Source: Bacteroidota bacterium
GTDB taxonomy: Bacteria; Bacteroidota; Bacteroidia; Bacteroidales; Prolixibacteraceae
Length of the DNA stretch: 64,000 nucleotides
NCBI GenBank assembly: GCA_023412195.1
Contig: JAEYNZ010000070.1
Coordinates: 28,882-92,881, forward strand
Direction: 5' to 3'
A model generated the notes under the pieces. It was not told where the DNA came from. It saw only the letters and a list, made by a program, of their open reading frames with translations, and did no database searches. Shown here piece after piece: positions 16,929 through 25,879 of the stretch. Made by a program: the position numbers and the translations under genes. The first letter of the stretch is position 1. The number at the start of each line of letters is the position of its first letter.

Positions 16929-16962
16929 AAAAACCACATACCGTCAGGCATGTGGTTTTTTT
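16929..16962 (+). terminator. Intrinsic terminator of rpsP
   Basis: Perfect 11-base stem AAAAACCACAT / ATGTGGTTTTT with a ten-base loop, ending in seven consecutive Ts. It separates rpsP from rimM. Confidence 0.9.
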
Positions 16963-16984
16963 ATGCTCCTGTCGCTGAATTGCA

Positions 16985-16992
16985 TATCTTTG
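16985..16992 (+). promoter_or_regulatory. -7 box (TATCTTTG) placed for a leaderless rimM message
   Basis: Exact TAnnTTTG match ending seven bases before the rimM ATG (16999). Transcription would begin on or within a few bases of the start codon. There is no alternative early Met in rimM. Confidence 0.55.
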
Positions 16993-16998
16993 TAAACA

Positions 16999-17529
16999 AT
17001 GGAAACAATACCAAAAACGGAATGTACCAGGATTGGCTTTATTCGTAAAACCCATGGGGTGCATGGTGCCCTGGTACTTGAATTTGAAAGTGAATTTGAG
17101 GAGTCAGTTGCCGAAGCTGATCGCTTCTTTCTTGAAGTTGATGGACTGCTTGTACCTTTTTTTGTCGCTGAAGAGGGATTCAGGTACAAATCGGCAAAAA
17201 CTGCCATCGTAGAATTCGAATGGGTAAAATCAGAAAGTGAAGCACGCCGGTATGTAGGGTGCCAGGTCTACCTGTTTCAGTGGGAAATTATAGATGAAGC
17301 AGAAGAATCATCTGTTTCACAATTTCTGCATTATCGCCTGATGAATGAAAATGAGGAGGAAATCGGGAAGATTACAGCTGTAGATGATTATTCAGGAAAT
17401 ATCGTATTCACTGTTGATTTTAACGGGCAGGAACTTCTGGTTCCCTTTAACCAGGACCTTCTTTTATCAGTTGATGAAGAAGGAAAAATCATTACCCTTC
17501 GCCTGCCGGAAGGACTCCTGGATCAGTGA
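16999..17529 (+). CDS. rimM: Ribosome maturation factor RimM
   Basis: 176 residues; assists 16S rRNA processing and assembly of the 30S head, where it contacts S19. The N-terminal RimM domain starts with CTRIGFIRKTHGVHGALVLE, and the PRC-barrel half contains GKITAVDDYSGNIVF and NGQELLVPF. The start is fixed because the domain begins within ten residues. It follows rpsP, the classical neighbour, but a strong terminator and its own -7 box lie between them. Confidence 0.95.
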   Translation: METIPKTECTRIGFIRKTHGVHGALVLEFESEFEESVAEADRFFLEVDGLLVPFFVAEEGFRYKSAKTAIVEFEWVKSESEARRYVGCQVYLFQWEIIDEAEESSVSQFLHYRLMNENEEEIGKITAVDDYSGNIVFTVDFNGQELLVPFNQDLLLSVDEEGKIITLRLPEGLLDQ

Positions 17530-17626
17530 CTCACAAAAAAAAAACTGTTTAATTTTAATGGAAGTGAAACTTTGAGAGATTTCATGCGTCCTTACCTTAA
17601 TGAGTTAAACAAATTACAGAATCAAC

Positions 17627-18331
17627 ATGAAAACAAAACTTTTCTTTTTCTCTTTTATTTTATTGGGATTGATGGGTTTAAACCAGGCCAGGGCCGAAGA
17701 ACAAAACCGTGATGTTCCCTCTTTTTCCGAAATCTCCATGCGCGTATCGGGCAAAGTTTACCTTGAGCAGGGCGATCGGCAAAGTGTAAGAATAGTTGCC
17801 AGCCAGTCGACGCTCGATGAGATTGTTACGGAAGTAAAGGACCGGAGCCTGATCATCCGTTTTAAGAGCAACAACCTGTTCATGCGCTCATTCAACCCCG
17901 GTAAGATTGAAATTTATGTAACAGTCCCTGAAATCAATGCCCTTTCTGTTTCAGGATCTGGTGACATTACCGCCAGCAATGAAATCAAATCACGGATACT
18001 GGATCTGTCAGTCAGTGGAAGTGGTAATATATCCTTTGACCAGCTTGTGGCCGACCGGGTGAAAGCAGGCATTTCAGGATCGGGCAATGTAACGGTTGAC
18101 AGCGGCCGTTCAGAAGATCTGACAATATCGGTATCTGGATCAGGAAGTTTTAAGGGTTCAGACTTTAAAGTCCGTACTGTGGATGCCAGAATATCAGGTT
18201 CAGGAAATTGCACCGTTCACGCAGGTGAATCGCTGAAGGCACGGGTTACAGGTTCCGGAAATGTAACCTATTCCGGAAATCCCATGGTTGACACCTCTGT
18301 GGTGGGTTCAGGCAGGGTGAAAAAACTTTAA
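17627..18331 (+). CDS. Head GIN domain (DUF2807) exported adhesin-like protein
   Basis: 234 residues with a signal peptide (to about residue 23, NQARA-EEQ). The body is a right-handed beta-helix-like series built on repeated Ser-Gly-Ser-Gly motifs (SGSGDITAS, SGSGNISFD, SGSGNVTVD, SGSGSFKGS, SGSGNCTVH, TGSGNVTYS), one per coil and about 20 residues apart. This is the DUF2807/putative auto-transporter adhesin head GIN family, common in Bacteroidota, of unknown function. It stands alone between rimM and mscL. Confidence 0.9.
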   Translation: MKTKLFFFSFILLGLMGLNQARAEEQNRDVPSFSEISMRVSGKVYLEQGDRQSVRIVASQSTLDEIVTEVKDRSLIIRFKSNNLFMRSFNPGKIEIYVTVPEINALSVSGSGDITASNEIKSRILDLSVSGSGNISFDQLVADRVKAGISGSGNVTVDSGRSEDLTISVSGSGSFKGSDFKVRTVDARISGSGNCTVHAGESLKARVTGSGNVTYSGNPMVDTSVVGSGRVKKL

Positions 18332-18405
18332 ACAATTTGCTTTTTTCACAATTAAATTCCTTAATTTTCAGGCATAAGATCATTTGTCTGACTAATAATC
18401 AAATT

Positions 18406-18843
18406 ATGGGAATCTTTAAGGAATTTAAAGCGTTTGCCATGCGTGGCAATGTGCTCGATCTGGCTGTTGCAGTCATTATCGGTACAGCGTTCGGAAAAAT
18501 CGTTACATCTCTTGTAAACGACATCATCATGCCGCCGGTTGGGCTTTTGTTAGGCAACCGGGATTTTAGCAACTTGAGGGTGATACTGAAACATGCAAGG
18601 GAGGCTGTAGTTCAGGGTGATGTAGTTGTGGAACCAGCTGTGGCAGAAGTATCGATCTGGTACGGAACTTTTATAAACAACATTCTTGATTTCCTGATCG
18701 TTGCAGCGGCAATTTTTCTGGTTGTCAAAGCTTTCAACAGTATGAAAAGAAAGGAAGTTGTGCAGCCTACAGTTCCGCCAGTACCGACTAAGGAGGAAGT
18801 TCTGCTTACAGAAATCAGGGACATTCTGAAAGAAAAGAGATAA
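18406..18843 (+). CDS. mscL: Large-conductance mechanosensitive channel MscL
   Basis: 145 residues from ATG 18406. The N-terminus MGIFKEFKAFAMRGNVLDLA with the first transmembrane helix (AVAVIIGTAFGKIVTSLVND) is diagnostic, followed by a periplasmic loop, TM2 (FLIVAAAIFLVVKAF) and a cytoplasmic helix. It opens under membrane tension on osmotic downshock. An upstream in-frame ATG at 18337 would add 23 residues unlike any MscL and is rejected. The next gene is convergent, seven bases away. Confidence 0.97.
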   Translation: MGIFKEFKAFAMRGNVLDLAVAVIIGTAFGKIVTSLVNDIIMPPVGLLLGNRDFSNLRVILKHAREAVVQGDVVVEPAVAEVSIWYGTFINNILDFLIVAAAIFLVVKAFNSMKRKEVVQPTVPPVPTKEEVLLTEIRDILKEKR

Positions 18844-18850
18844 CAGGTCT

Positions 18851-19414
18851 TTATTTGGACAATATCTCAATCCGGCCTCCCGGCCACAGTTTAATTACAG
18901 ATGCAGGTTCAGCAGGTGTTAATTCATCCTGCCTGTATTCTACTATGTAGTCGGCCTGGTTAAAGATTTCTTCCGGAATTTCATTGAATGTTCCGGAAGA
19001 TTTATCATTATTTATACATGCGGGAGCAGATACGACCGGCCTGCGGAATCTTTGCAACAACTGCATGGAAAATTCCTCTTTGGTAAAACGGATGCCAATA
19101 CTTCCATCATTGGAGAGAAGTTCAGGTGCCAGGTTTTTTGCATTAGGAAAGATGATAGTCAGCGGAGTGGTACTTATTTCAATCAGGTCCCATGCAATTT
19201 CAGGGACTTCAGCAACATAGCGTTCGAGCAGGGCAGGGTTCTCCATCAGAACCACCATGTTCTTTGACTCCTGCTGATGCATGATGCTGTAAATTCTTTG
19301 AACTGCTTGTGCATTGGTGGCATCACAGCCAAGGCTCCATACAGTATCGGTGGGATACAAAATGATGCCTCCGTTTTTAAGGATTTCAGTTGCTTTCTTT
19401 AATTCGTTATGCAT
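18851..19414 (-). CDS. Sua5/YciO/YrdC family threonylcarbamoyl-AMP synthase
   Basis: 187 residues. The YrdC core is clear: GGIILYPTDTVWSLGCDATN at the N-terminus, then SKNMVVLM, TPLTIIFPN, GSIGIRF and PVVSAPACIN, ending in SVIKLWPGG. The enzyme makes threonylcarbamoyl-AMP from threonine, bicarbonate and ATP for the t6A37 modification of ANN-decoding tRNAs. It is short, lacking the Sua5 C-terminal domain, so it is TsaC-like. It overlaps the preceding glycosyltransferase gene by eight bases. Confidence 0.92.
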   Translation of the reverse strand: MHNELKKATEILKNGGIILYPTDTVWSLGCDATNAQAVQRIYSIMHQQESKNMVVLMENPALLERYVAEVPEIAWDLIEISTTPLTIIFPNAKNLAPELLSNDGSIGIRFTKEEFSMQLLQRFRRPVVSAPACINNDKSSGTFNEIPEEIFNQADYIVEYRQDELTPAEPASVIKLWPGGRIEILSK

Positions 19415-20528
19415 TTTTTTCTTTCAAAATTTTTATATACAACTCATGCAGTTTATCCGCATATAATTCAGGGTGGAACTGCCGTGCACGTTTGGTTCCT
19501 TTATGAACCAATTCACTCCTGAGAGCATTATCATTCATCAGCATTAAAATCTTACTGCCTATATCCCCGATATCAGAAGGATTGCATAACAGGGCAGCCT
19601 TCCCGGCTGTTTCTGGCAATACAGAGACAGTTGAGGTAACAACAGGGCAACCGCAGGCCATAGATTCTATAACAGGTAGCCCAAATCCTTCAAACACAGA
19701 AATATAAACCGACAGAAGAGCACCCTGATACAATGCAGCAAGATCTTTTTCCGGAATATTTGTCAGAAAAAAAACTTGTGCCCCTGGAAGGTTCTCTGCA
19801 ATGAACCGTTTCATTTCAGCTGCATAGGATGTTTCCTTCCCAACGAAAACAACAGGAACACTTATTCCGGAATGTTTAACTGCCTTTAACAGTGAAAGCT
19901 GATTTTTTCGGGGCTCAAGTGTCCCTACCGAAAGAATATATTCTTCAGGAAGGTTATATTTTTCAAGAGCAGGAAATTTTTCATGCCTGTCAAAGAACAC
20001 CGGCGCTACAGGCTGATAAATCATCTCAATTTTTTCCTCAGGCACTTTAAAGAATGTTACTATATCGTTTCTGGTCTGCCGGCTGATAGCTATAATCTTA
20101 TCGGCAGCCTTGCAGGCATAGCGTGTTTTTTTAAAATAAATCTTCCGGTCAATAGCCTGGTAGAATTCTGGGTAGCGCATAAAAACCAGGTCGTGAATGG
20201 TCACTACCGAAGGAATTCCGCTGTTTTCAATTCCATTGGGCAGTTCATTGCTTAAACCATGAAAAACATCAATCTGGTGGTTTTTCAGGTGAGGGATTAA
20301 GAAAAGGCTTCTCCAGAATGATTTCAGTTTTTTTGCTACATAATTTTGAGGAGCTACAATTTTAAAACGGCGATACCCATCAAATAATTCTGTTTTGATA
20401 TCCGGAGTGAACAAGATGTATTCCTCACCAGGATGGAACAGGCTCAATGCATTGATTGTGTTTCTGCTGTAATTCCCCAATCCGGATGAATTCTGAAAAG
20501 CTCTTTTTGCATCAAATCCGATCTTCAT
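19407..20528 (-). CDS. GT4-family glycosyltransferase
   Basis: 373 residues of GT-B fold. The N-terminal domain includes DVFHGLSNELPNG. The nucleotide-sugar half has LSVGTLEPRKNQLSLLKAV and the GT4 E-x7-E motif in SVFEGFGLPVIESMACGCPV. It probably adds a sugar to a cell-surface glycan at the inner face of the membrane; donor and acceptor are unknown. It is translationally coupled to the YrdC-type gene. No other glycan cluster gene is adjacent, although a flippase lies 4 kb away. Confidence 0.92.
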   Translation of the reverse strand: MKIGFDAKRAFQNSSGLGNYSRNTINALSLFHPGEEYILFTPDIKTELFDGYRRFKIVAPQNYVAKKLKSFWRSLFLIPHLKNHQIDVFHGLSNELPNGIENSGIPSVVTIHDLVFMRYPEFYQAIDRKIYFKKTRYACKAADKIIAISRQTRNDIVTFFKVPEEKIEMIYQPVAPVFFDRHEKFPALEKYNLPEEYILSVGTLEPRKNQLSLLKAVKHSGISVPVVFVGKETSYAAEMKRFIAENLPGAQVFFLTNIPEKDLAALYQGALLSVYISVFEGFGLPVIESMACGCPVVTSTVSVLPETAGKAALLCNPSDIGDIGSKILMLMNDNALRSELVHKGTKRARQFHPELYADKLHELYIKILKEKNA

Positions 20529-20624
20529 GTATCACTTCTGAATTTAACTGATGGTAACATATAGAACCTTTAGCAAGTTTTAATAATCAGAACCACCATA
20601 AAATTTATAACTCCCGAAATTATA

Positions 20625-20654
20625 AAAAAGGCCGGGTAACGCACCCGGCCTTTT
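20625..20654 (-). terminator. Intrinsic terminator after lysA
   Basis: Perfect 12-base stem AAAAGGCCGGGT / ACCCGGCCTTTT with a five-base loop, T-rich on the minus-strand exit side. It ends the lysA message 20 bases after its stop and could also work in the plus direction. Confidence 0.88.
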
Positions 20655-20674
20655 GCAATATATTTTGGTTTGAA

Positions 20675-21940
20675 TTACACCTTGAAGTCTTTCAGGCTTC
20701 CGAAATCGAGTGTGGCAAAATAATCTTCCACAGTTTCTGCCCGCCTGATCTGCACCACTTCCCCATCGGGGCGAAGCAGCAATTCAGCCGATTTCAGTTT
20801 GCCGTTATAGTTAAAGCCCATAGCATGTCCGTGCGCACCTGCATCATGGATAACAACAATATCTCCGGGCTCAAGTCGGGGAAGCATCCGGTCGATGGCA
20901 AATTTGTCATTGTTTTCGCACAGCGATCCGGTTACATCATATTTTACCAGGTGCGGGGAATTCTCCTTGCCTGCAACAGTGATATGATGGTATGCGCCGT
21001 ACATGCCCGGCCTCATCAGGTTTGCCATAGTTGCATCAAGTCCGGCAAAAACCTTATATGTATTCTTAATATGAAGCACTTTCGTGACAAGGTATCCATA
21101 GGGGCCTGTTATGGCACGCCCAAGTTCAAAGAATATTTTCAGGGGTGCAAGGCCTTTGGCGGCTATCTTTTCTTCGTACAGCTTTTTGATACCCGCACTT
21201 ACATATTCCAGGTCTACCGCTTTTTCACCGGGCCTGTATGGAATTCCCACGCCACCGCCAAGATTGGCAAAACTGATTCTGACCCCGGCCTTATCATATA
21301 CTTCCTGGATCAGGTTAAAAAGGATGTCGGCGGTTTCAATGAAATAATCAGGGTCGAGTTCATTTGAAGCAACCATGGTATGAACTCCAAACTGTTTTAC
21401 CCCTTTTGATTTCAGGATACGGTAACCCTCAATAATCTGCTCATGTGTAAAGCCATATTTTGCATCCTCGGGATGACCTATAATGAGATTGCCCTGCTTC
21501 AGGTCGCCGGGGTTATAACGCATGCAAATGGTTTCTGGCAATCCCACGTTTTCTTCAAGGTAATCAATATGTGAAATATCATCCAGGTTAATAATGGCTC
21601 CCAGTTCCTTTGCAGCCCTGAATTCACTGGCAGGAGTGTCGTTGGAGGTAAGCATGATCTCTTCCCCTTTCATGCCCACCCGTCTTGCGAGTTCAAGTTC
21701 GGCTTCCGAACTGCAGTCGATGCCGAAGCCTTCTTCCCTTAATATCTTCATCAGGTAAGGATTGGGGGCAGCTTTTATAGCATAATATTCCTTAAACCCT
21801 TCATTCCAGCTGAATGCTTTTTTAAACCTGCGTGCATTCTCACGAATTGCCTTTTCATCATATATATGAAACGGAGTGGGAAATTGTTCTATAATATTTT
21901 CCAGTTCTTTCTTTGAAAATGGTAAACTTCTTCCAGCCAT
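20675..21940 (-). CDS. lysA: Diaminopimelate decarboxylase
   Basis: 421 residues of the fold III PLP-dependent decarboxylases. The Schiff-base lysine is Lys56 in YYAIKAAPNPY, the glycine loop is GGGVGIPY, the phosphate and substrate motif is FFELGRAITGPYGYLVTKV, and the dimer-interface cysteine is in GSLCENNDKFA. It converts meso-diaminopimelate to L-lysine. The CENN motif departs from the common CESGD, so a divergent substrate is conceivable, but dapF and dapL beside it support the lysine role. A -7 box lies 29 bases upstream and a strong terminator follows. Confidence 0.9.
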   Translation of the reverse strand: MAGRSLPFSKKELENIIEQFPTPFHIYDEKAIRENARRFKKAFSWNEGFKEYYAIKAAPNPYLMKILREEGFGIDCSSEAELELARRVGMKGEEIMLTSNDTPASEFRAAKELGAIINLDDISHIDYLEENVGLPETICMRYNPGDLKQGNLIIGHPEDAKYGFTHEQIIEGYRILKSKGVKQFGVHTMVASNELDPDYFIETADILFNLIQEVYDKAGVRISFANLGGGVGIPYRPGEKAVDLEYVSAGIKKLYEEKIAAKGLAPLKIFFELGRAITGPYGYLVTKVLHIKNTYKVFAGLDATMANLMRPGMYGAYHHITVAGKENSPHLVKYDVTGSLCENNDKFAIDRMLPRLEPGDIVVIHDAGAHGHAMGFNYNGKLKSAELLLRPDGEVVQIRRAETVEDYFATLDFGSLKDFKV

Positions 21941-21968
21941 AATCTTTTTAAATGATTTAAATTCAGCA

Positions 21969-21976
21969 CAAATTTA
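21969..21976 (-). promoter_or_regulatory. -7 box (TAAATTTG) of lysA
   Basis: Exact TAnnTTTG on the minus strand, 28 bases before the lysA start. No -33 match at the expected distance. Confidence 0.45.
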
Positions 21977-22052
21977 CTACTATATGAGAATTTTTGTGAA
22001 TTATCAGGAACAAAGGATTACTTCATTGCCCAGTATTAACAGAATGTAACGT

Positions 22053-22913
22053 TTACAGCAGGTCGGCAACAAGTTCACGGCTTAGGACTCCGCTTGCAAT
22101 CTCACTCACATCACCCGTCATTCTCATGTTCCAGTCTTCATCCGTCTCTATCTTCAGACTTCCGCCAGGCATATGAACTGTCAGGAGGCGGCGCGTCAGT
22201 CCTTTCTTAACAGTTACTGCCGCCACGGCACATGAAGAGCTGCCCGAGGCAAGTGTCCATCCGGCACCCCTTTCCCAGATCATGATTTCCACATCGGCAG
22301 GGGAAATGACTCTTGCAAACTGGACATTGATCCGGCGCGGAAACAACGGATTGTTTTCTATTTGCGGCCCAAATGTTTTTACCTCCTTTTCATCAAGGGT
22401 ATCTGTCAGAATCACACAGTGAGGATTACCAACAGAAACACAATTGATCTGATAATCTCGGTATTCAAGATGAAGGGTTTCATCCATGCATTCATCCTTA
22501 TCAACAAGTACAGGAATATTTTCAGGGGTGAATATCGCCTTTCCCATATCCACCTTTATGGCTTTCGCCTTTCCGTTTTTCTCCTGGGTTATTTCTGCCT
22601 GTACCAGTCCGCCAAGGGTTTCAATTGTAAACTTTCGTGATTTGGCAAATTGGTAATCGTACAGGTATTTGGCATATATGCGCAGGCCATTCCCGCTTTT
22701 TTCTGCCTCAGAGCCGTCGGGATTGAGAATACGCAGCCCGAAATTGGCATTAAAACTGGGAACCTTCAGCAGAATGCCGTCGGAGCCTATACCATAATGT
22801 ACATCACATATCTTCCGGATTGCCTTTTCAGTCAGCTCAAAATTGATATCTGACTTGTTCAGGACTATATAATCATTTCCCAAACCATGGGATTTTACAA
22901 AGAAATTTTGCAT
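22053..22913 (-). CDS. dapF: Diaminopimelate epimerase family protein with both catalytic Cys replaced by Ser
   Basis: 286 residues and clearly DapF by fold and length: GLGNDYIVLN, GIGSDGILL, NPDGSEAE, SVGNPHCVIL, WERGAG, and the late MPGGSLKIE with MTGDVSEIA. DapF interconverts LL- and meso-diaminopimelate with two cysteines acting as acid and base. E. coli Cys73 (QCGNGAR) aligns with Ser73 here (KSGNGLR), and E. coli Cys217 (ACGSGAC) aligns with Ser223 (ASGSSSC). The remaining Cys228 is not the catalytic one by this alignment. The neighbouring dapL makes LL-DAP, so an epimerase is needed for meso-DAP. Either serines can do the chemistry in this clade, or the protein acts on another substrate. 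The gene symbol is given for the family. Confidence 0.85.
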   Translation of the reverse strand: MQNFFVKSHGLGNDYIVLNKSDINFELTEKAIRKICDVHYGIGSDGILLKVPSFNANFGLRILNPDGSEAEKSGNGLRIYAKYLYDYQFAKSRKFTIETLGGLVQAEITQEKNGKAKAIKVDMGKAIFTPENIPVLVDKDECMDETLHLEYRDYQINCVSVGNPHCVILTDTLDEKEVKTFGPQIENNPLFPRRINVQFARVISPADVEIMIWERGAGWTLASGSSSCAVAAVTVKKGLTRRLLTVHMPGGSLKIETDEDWNMRMTGDVSEIASGVLSRELVADLL

Positions 22914-22933
22914 GACATGCTAATTAAAGTTTA

Positions 22934-22941
22934 CAAAATTA
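22934..22941 (-). promoter_or_regulatory. -7 box (TAATTTTG) of dapF
   Basis: Exact TAnnTTTG on the minus strand, 20 bases before the dapF start. It lies back to back with the dapL box at 23003-23010. Confidence 0.5.
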
Positions 22942-23002
22942 TAAACATCGGGCAAATTTTACCCTGTGAGGCCATTGAATTCGCAGCACAGCATTTTATT
23001 TT

Positions 23003-23010
23003 TAACTTTG
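23003..23010 (+). promoter_or_regulatory. -7 box (TAACTTTG) of dapL
   Basis: Exact TAnnTTTG match 38 bases upstream of the dapL start; part of a divergent dapF/dapL promoter region. Confidence 0.5.
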
Positions 23011-23048
23011 CAACACAGACATAATTGAGCATTCTATAGAAATATAAT

Positions 23049-24278
23049 ATGGCAAGGATCAATGAAAATTACCTGAAATTACAGGCGGGTTATCTCTTCC
23101 CGGAAATAGGGAGAAGAGTGAATGAATTTGTTGCAGCCAATCCAGGGAAAAAGGTGATCAGGATGGGCATCGGCGATGTAACCCAACCTCTTGCACCCTC
23201 TGTGGTTAAAGCGTTCCATGAAGGGGTTGATGAAATGGCGAAGGCAGAAACCTTCAGGGGTTATGGCCCTGAACAGGGATATGCTTTTCTGAGGGAAGCC
23301 ATTGCAGAAAATGATTATAAAAAAAGAGGAGTTGATATTTCTGTAAATGATATTTTCATATCCGATGGCTCGAAGTGTGACACGGGCAATATCCAGGAAA
23401 TTTTCGGCCATGAAAATAAAATAGCAATATGCGACCCTGTTTACCCAGTTTACGCTGATACCACAGTGATGTCGGGTAAAACCGGAACTATTGAGGCAAA
23501 TGGATATTACAAAGGCATTATCTATATGCCCTGTACAAGTGATAATGATTTCATTCCAGAGCTTCCTTCTGAAACACCCGACCTGATTTTCCTGTGTTTT
23601 CCAAACAACCCAACCGGGGCTGTAGCCACAAGGGAGGAACTTAAAAAGTGGGTAGATTATGCCATAAAAAACAAAAGCATCATCCTTTATGATGCAGCCT
23701 ATGAAGCGTTTATTACTGACAACTCCATACCGCATTCGATTTATGAAATAGAAGGTGCAAAAAAGGTAGCCATTGAATTCCGCAGCTTCTCCAAAACAGC
23801 AGGTTTTACCGGAACCCGTTGTGCATTCACAGTGGTTCCCGACGAACTGATGGCCTACGACAGCAATGGAAATGCCAGGCCTGTAAAGCCATTATGGAAC
23901 CGCCGGCAGACTACCAAGTTCAACGGCGTGTCTTACCCGGTACAAAAAGCTGCTGCTGCCATATATTCTGAAGAAGGTAAAAAAGAAGTAGCTGAAATCA
24001 TTTCATATTATCTTGAAAATGCCCGCATCATGAAAGAAGGCCTAAGCAAAGCCGGGTTTGAAGTATTCGGAGGCGTGAATGCACCTTACATTTGGGTAAA
24101 GACTAAAAACGCGATGAAGTCATGGGAATTCTTTGATAAACTTTTAAATGAAGCCAATGTGGTTGGCACTCCCGGCTCAGGGTTTGGTCCTGCAGGCGAA
24201 GGATATTTCAGGTTCTCAGCCTTTGCTGACCGCAACAGTACCATTGAGGCCATGGAAAGGATTAACAATCTTAAATGA
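23049..24278 (+). CDS. dapL: LL-diaminopimelate aminotransferase DapL
   Basis: 409 residues, the standard length. DapL converts tetrahydrodipicolinate directly to LL-DAP with glutamate as donor, bypassing the succinylase and acetylase routes. The PLP lysine is Lys249 in SFSKTAGFTGTRCAF; substrate-binding motifs RMGIGDVTQPL, FPNNPTGA and YDAAYEAFI are typical of DapL. It is divergent from dapF and lysA, which supply the next steps, so this locus covers most of the meso-DAP/lysine branch. DapL is common in Bacteroidota. Confidence 0.96.
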   Translation: MARINENYLKLQAGYLFPEIGRRVNEFVAANPGKKVIRMGIGDVTQPLAPSVVKAFHEGVDEMAKAETFRGYGPEQGYAFLREAIAENDYKKRGVDISVNDIFISDGSKCDTGNIQEIFGHENKIAICDPVYPVYADTTVMSGKTGTIEANGYYKGIIYMPCTSDNDFIPELPSETPDLIFLCFPNNPTGAVATREELKKWVDYAIKNKSIILYDAAYEAFITDNSIPHSIYEIEGAKKVAIEFRSFSKTAGFTGTRCAFTVVPDELMAYDSNGNARPVKPLWNRRQTTKFNGVSYPVQKAAAAIYSEEGKKEVAEIISYYLENARIMKEGLSKAGFEVFGGVNAPYIWVKTKNAMKSWEFFDKLLNEANVVGTPGSGFGPAGEGYFRFSAFADRNSTIEAMERINNLK

Positions 24279-24287
24279 ATAATATAC

Positions 24288-24320
24288 AGCCATACGCTCA
24301 CCTGAAGTGAGGGTATGGCT
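24288..24320. terminator. Hairpin between convergent dapL and flippase genes
   Basis: Stem AGCCATACGCTCAC / GTGAGGGTATGGCT, 14 positions with one G-G mismatch, loop of five. It has no long T run on either side, so termination strength is uncertain, but it lies between two convergent genes as a shared terminator would. Confidence 0.5.
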
Positions 24321-24364
24321 TATACTCCAGAGTCTTTTCCCTCAATACCTCCATCATCCTTTTA

Positions 24365-25852
24365 TCATTTGCTCAAACGTGCCCTTATATTTTTCAATAT
24401 CGTGGCTAATGTTTGATTGATGTCTTCAGATATGTTAAGCACAATCACAATGGCCGAGAACACCAGGGCAAATAACGCCCCCCTGGCCAGTATGTCAAAT
24501 ACAAGAGGAAGTACAGGAAGAACAAATCCTGCGAAATAAGCCGGCAAAAAAGCAGCAAATACAAGAAGAAACCTGGAGGTAAAAGGTTGCAGGCTAAACT
24601 TCCTGTAAAGGAACAAAAACCGTAAAAAGTTATTCACCAGAAATGAGAGGGCAATGGCAACTGCAGCTCCAACGATCCCCCACAGGGGTACCAGAAGGTA
24701 CATTCCTGCCACTACAAGAATCACAAGCACCAATAAAAACCAGAGTGCCATTTTATAGTAACTGGAATAGGCGATGATGTGCCCGTTGGCACCCGTTGCC
24801 ATATCAATCATGTAACCTAATCCGATAAAGAATATAACCCACTTGCCTGATTCATATTCGGGACCCAGAATGATCAGGATACTGTCTATATTTACCCAGA
24901 TTCCCCCAAACAGGAATGCCCCCAGGATAAGCTGGTTGATGCAGCTCTTTCTGTATATGTCTGCTATGTATGACACTTCATCATTCTTCCATGCATCTGC
25001 TATGAGTGTACCGGCTATGCGCAGCAGGGGCCTGGAGGGTATAATCACCAATGTGCCGAAGAAAAATGCGATCGTGTAGATACCTGTTGCATGCAGCCCC
25101 AGCATTTGATTGACTAATATTTTATCGACGCTGAAAATGATGTTCCCGCCCATTCCGGTTAAAATGCTATAAAACCCTACACTGATCATTTCCTTTTTTA
25201 AGTTGTTGCTTACAAAACCACGGGGAGGCCTTAAATCAACCTGTCCCTTCATCACCAGGTAACCCAGTAAAACAGCTCCCTTGGCACATACAGCAACAGC
25301 ATAAAAAATAATGAGCTGGTGGATATTCATGAGACCTGCAACAAAGGTAAGCACCACAACCAGGATTAAAACCCGCTGCAGAAATTCTGACAGGAAGGTT
25401 CCGAATACTGCATCGTAGAGCAACTTGTTATAGCTGTCGAGAATGGTATACAGAAGGGTAAAAAAAGTAAGAGGTATAAGCAGCCAGATGTATTCCGAAA
25501 ACAGCCGCGACTTCTCTGCATTGTTTTCAGCCAGCCAGGGAGAAAACACGAAGTATACCAAAAGAAACAGCAGAAACCCTGTAATCATAACCATAAAGGC
25601 AATGAAGAGAAAGCCATTGTGTCCTTTCTCCGGATTCCGGAAATAAGGAAACAGGCGGGCGGTCACACCTCCGTAACCAAGGGAGGAAACCTGGGCAAAC
25701 ATTACCGACCACGCAAGCAGCAATCCAAACAGGCCAATGGTGTCAGGGGTCAGGTAGTTGGGAAAAAGATAAGCAGTTGTAATAAAGCCCACTCCCACCC
25801 CCAGATATGACCAGATGGTACCCGTGATGCTTTGTTTAACGATTATTCCCAT
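24365..25852 (-). CDS. Wzx/MATE-like polysaccharide flippase
   Basis: 495 residues with about 14 hydrophobic segments, starting IVKQSITGTIWSYLGVGVGF as in oligosaccharide flippases. Such proteins move lipid-linked glycans across the inner membrane. Charged residues are confined to loops and there is no ATPase domain. No glycosyltransferase is directly adjacent; the nearest GT4 gene is 4 kb away. It is divergent from the YfhO-like gene, with about 70 bases between starts. Confidence 0.88.
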   Translation of the reverse strand: MGIIVKQSITGTIWSYLGVGVGFITTAYLFPNYLTPDTIGLFGLLLAWSVMFAQVSSLGYGGVTARLFPYFRNPEKGHNGFLFIAFMVMITGFLLFLLVYFVFSPWLAENNAEKSRLFSEYIWLLIPLTFFTLLYTILDSYNKLLYDAVFGTFLSEFLQRVLILVVVLTFVAGLMNIHQLIIFYAVAVCAKGAVLLGYLVMKGQVDLRPPRGFVSNNLKKEMISVGFYSILTGMGGNIIFSVDKILVNQMLGLHATGIYTIAFFFGTLVIIPSRPLLRIAGTLIADAWKNDEVSYIADIYRKSCINQLILGAFLFGGIWVNIDSILIILGPEYESGKWVIFFIGLGYMIDMATGANGHIIAYSSYYKMALWFLLVLVILVVAGMYLLVPLWGIVGAAVAIALSFLVNNFLRFLFLYRKFSLQPFTSRFLLVFAAFLPAYFAGFVLPVLPLVFDILARGALFALVFSAIVIVLNISEDINQTLATILKNIRARLSK

Positions 25853-25879
25853 TTATGATGCTAAAAATATTAGAATGTC

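Noticed and set aside
18337..18405. An upstream start for mscL
   Set aside because: It adds 23 residues without similarity to MscL; the family N-terminus begins exactly at 18406.
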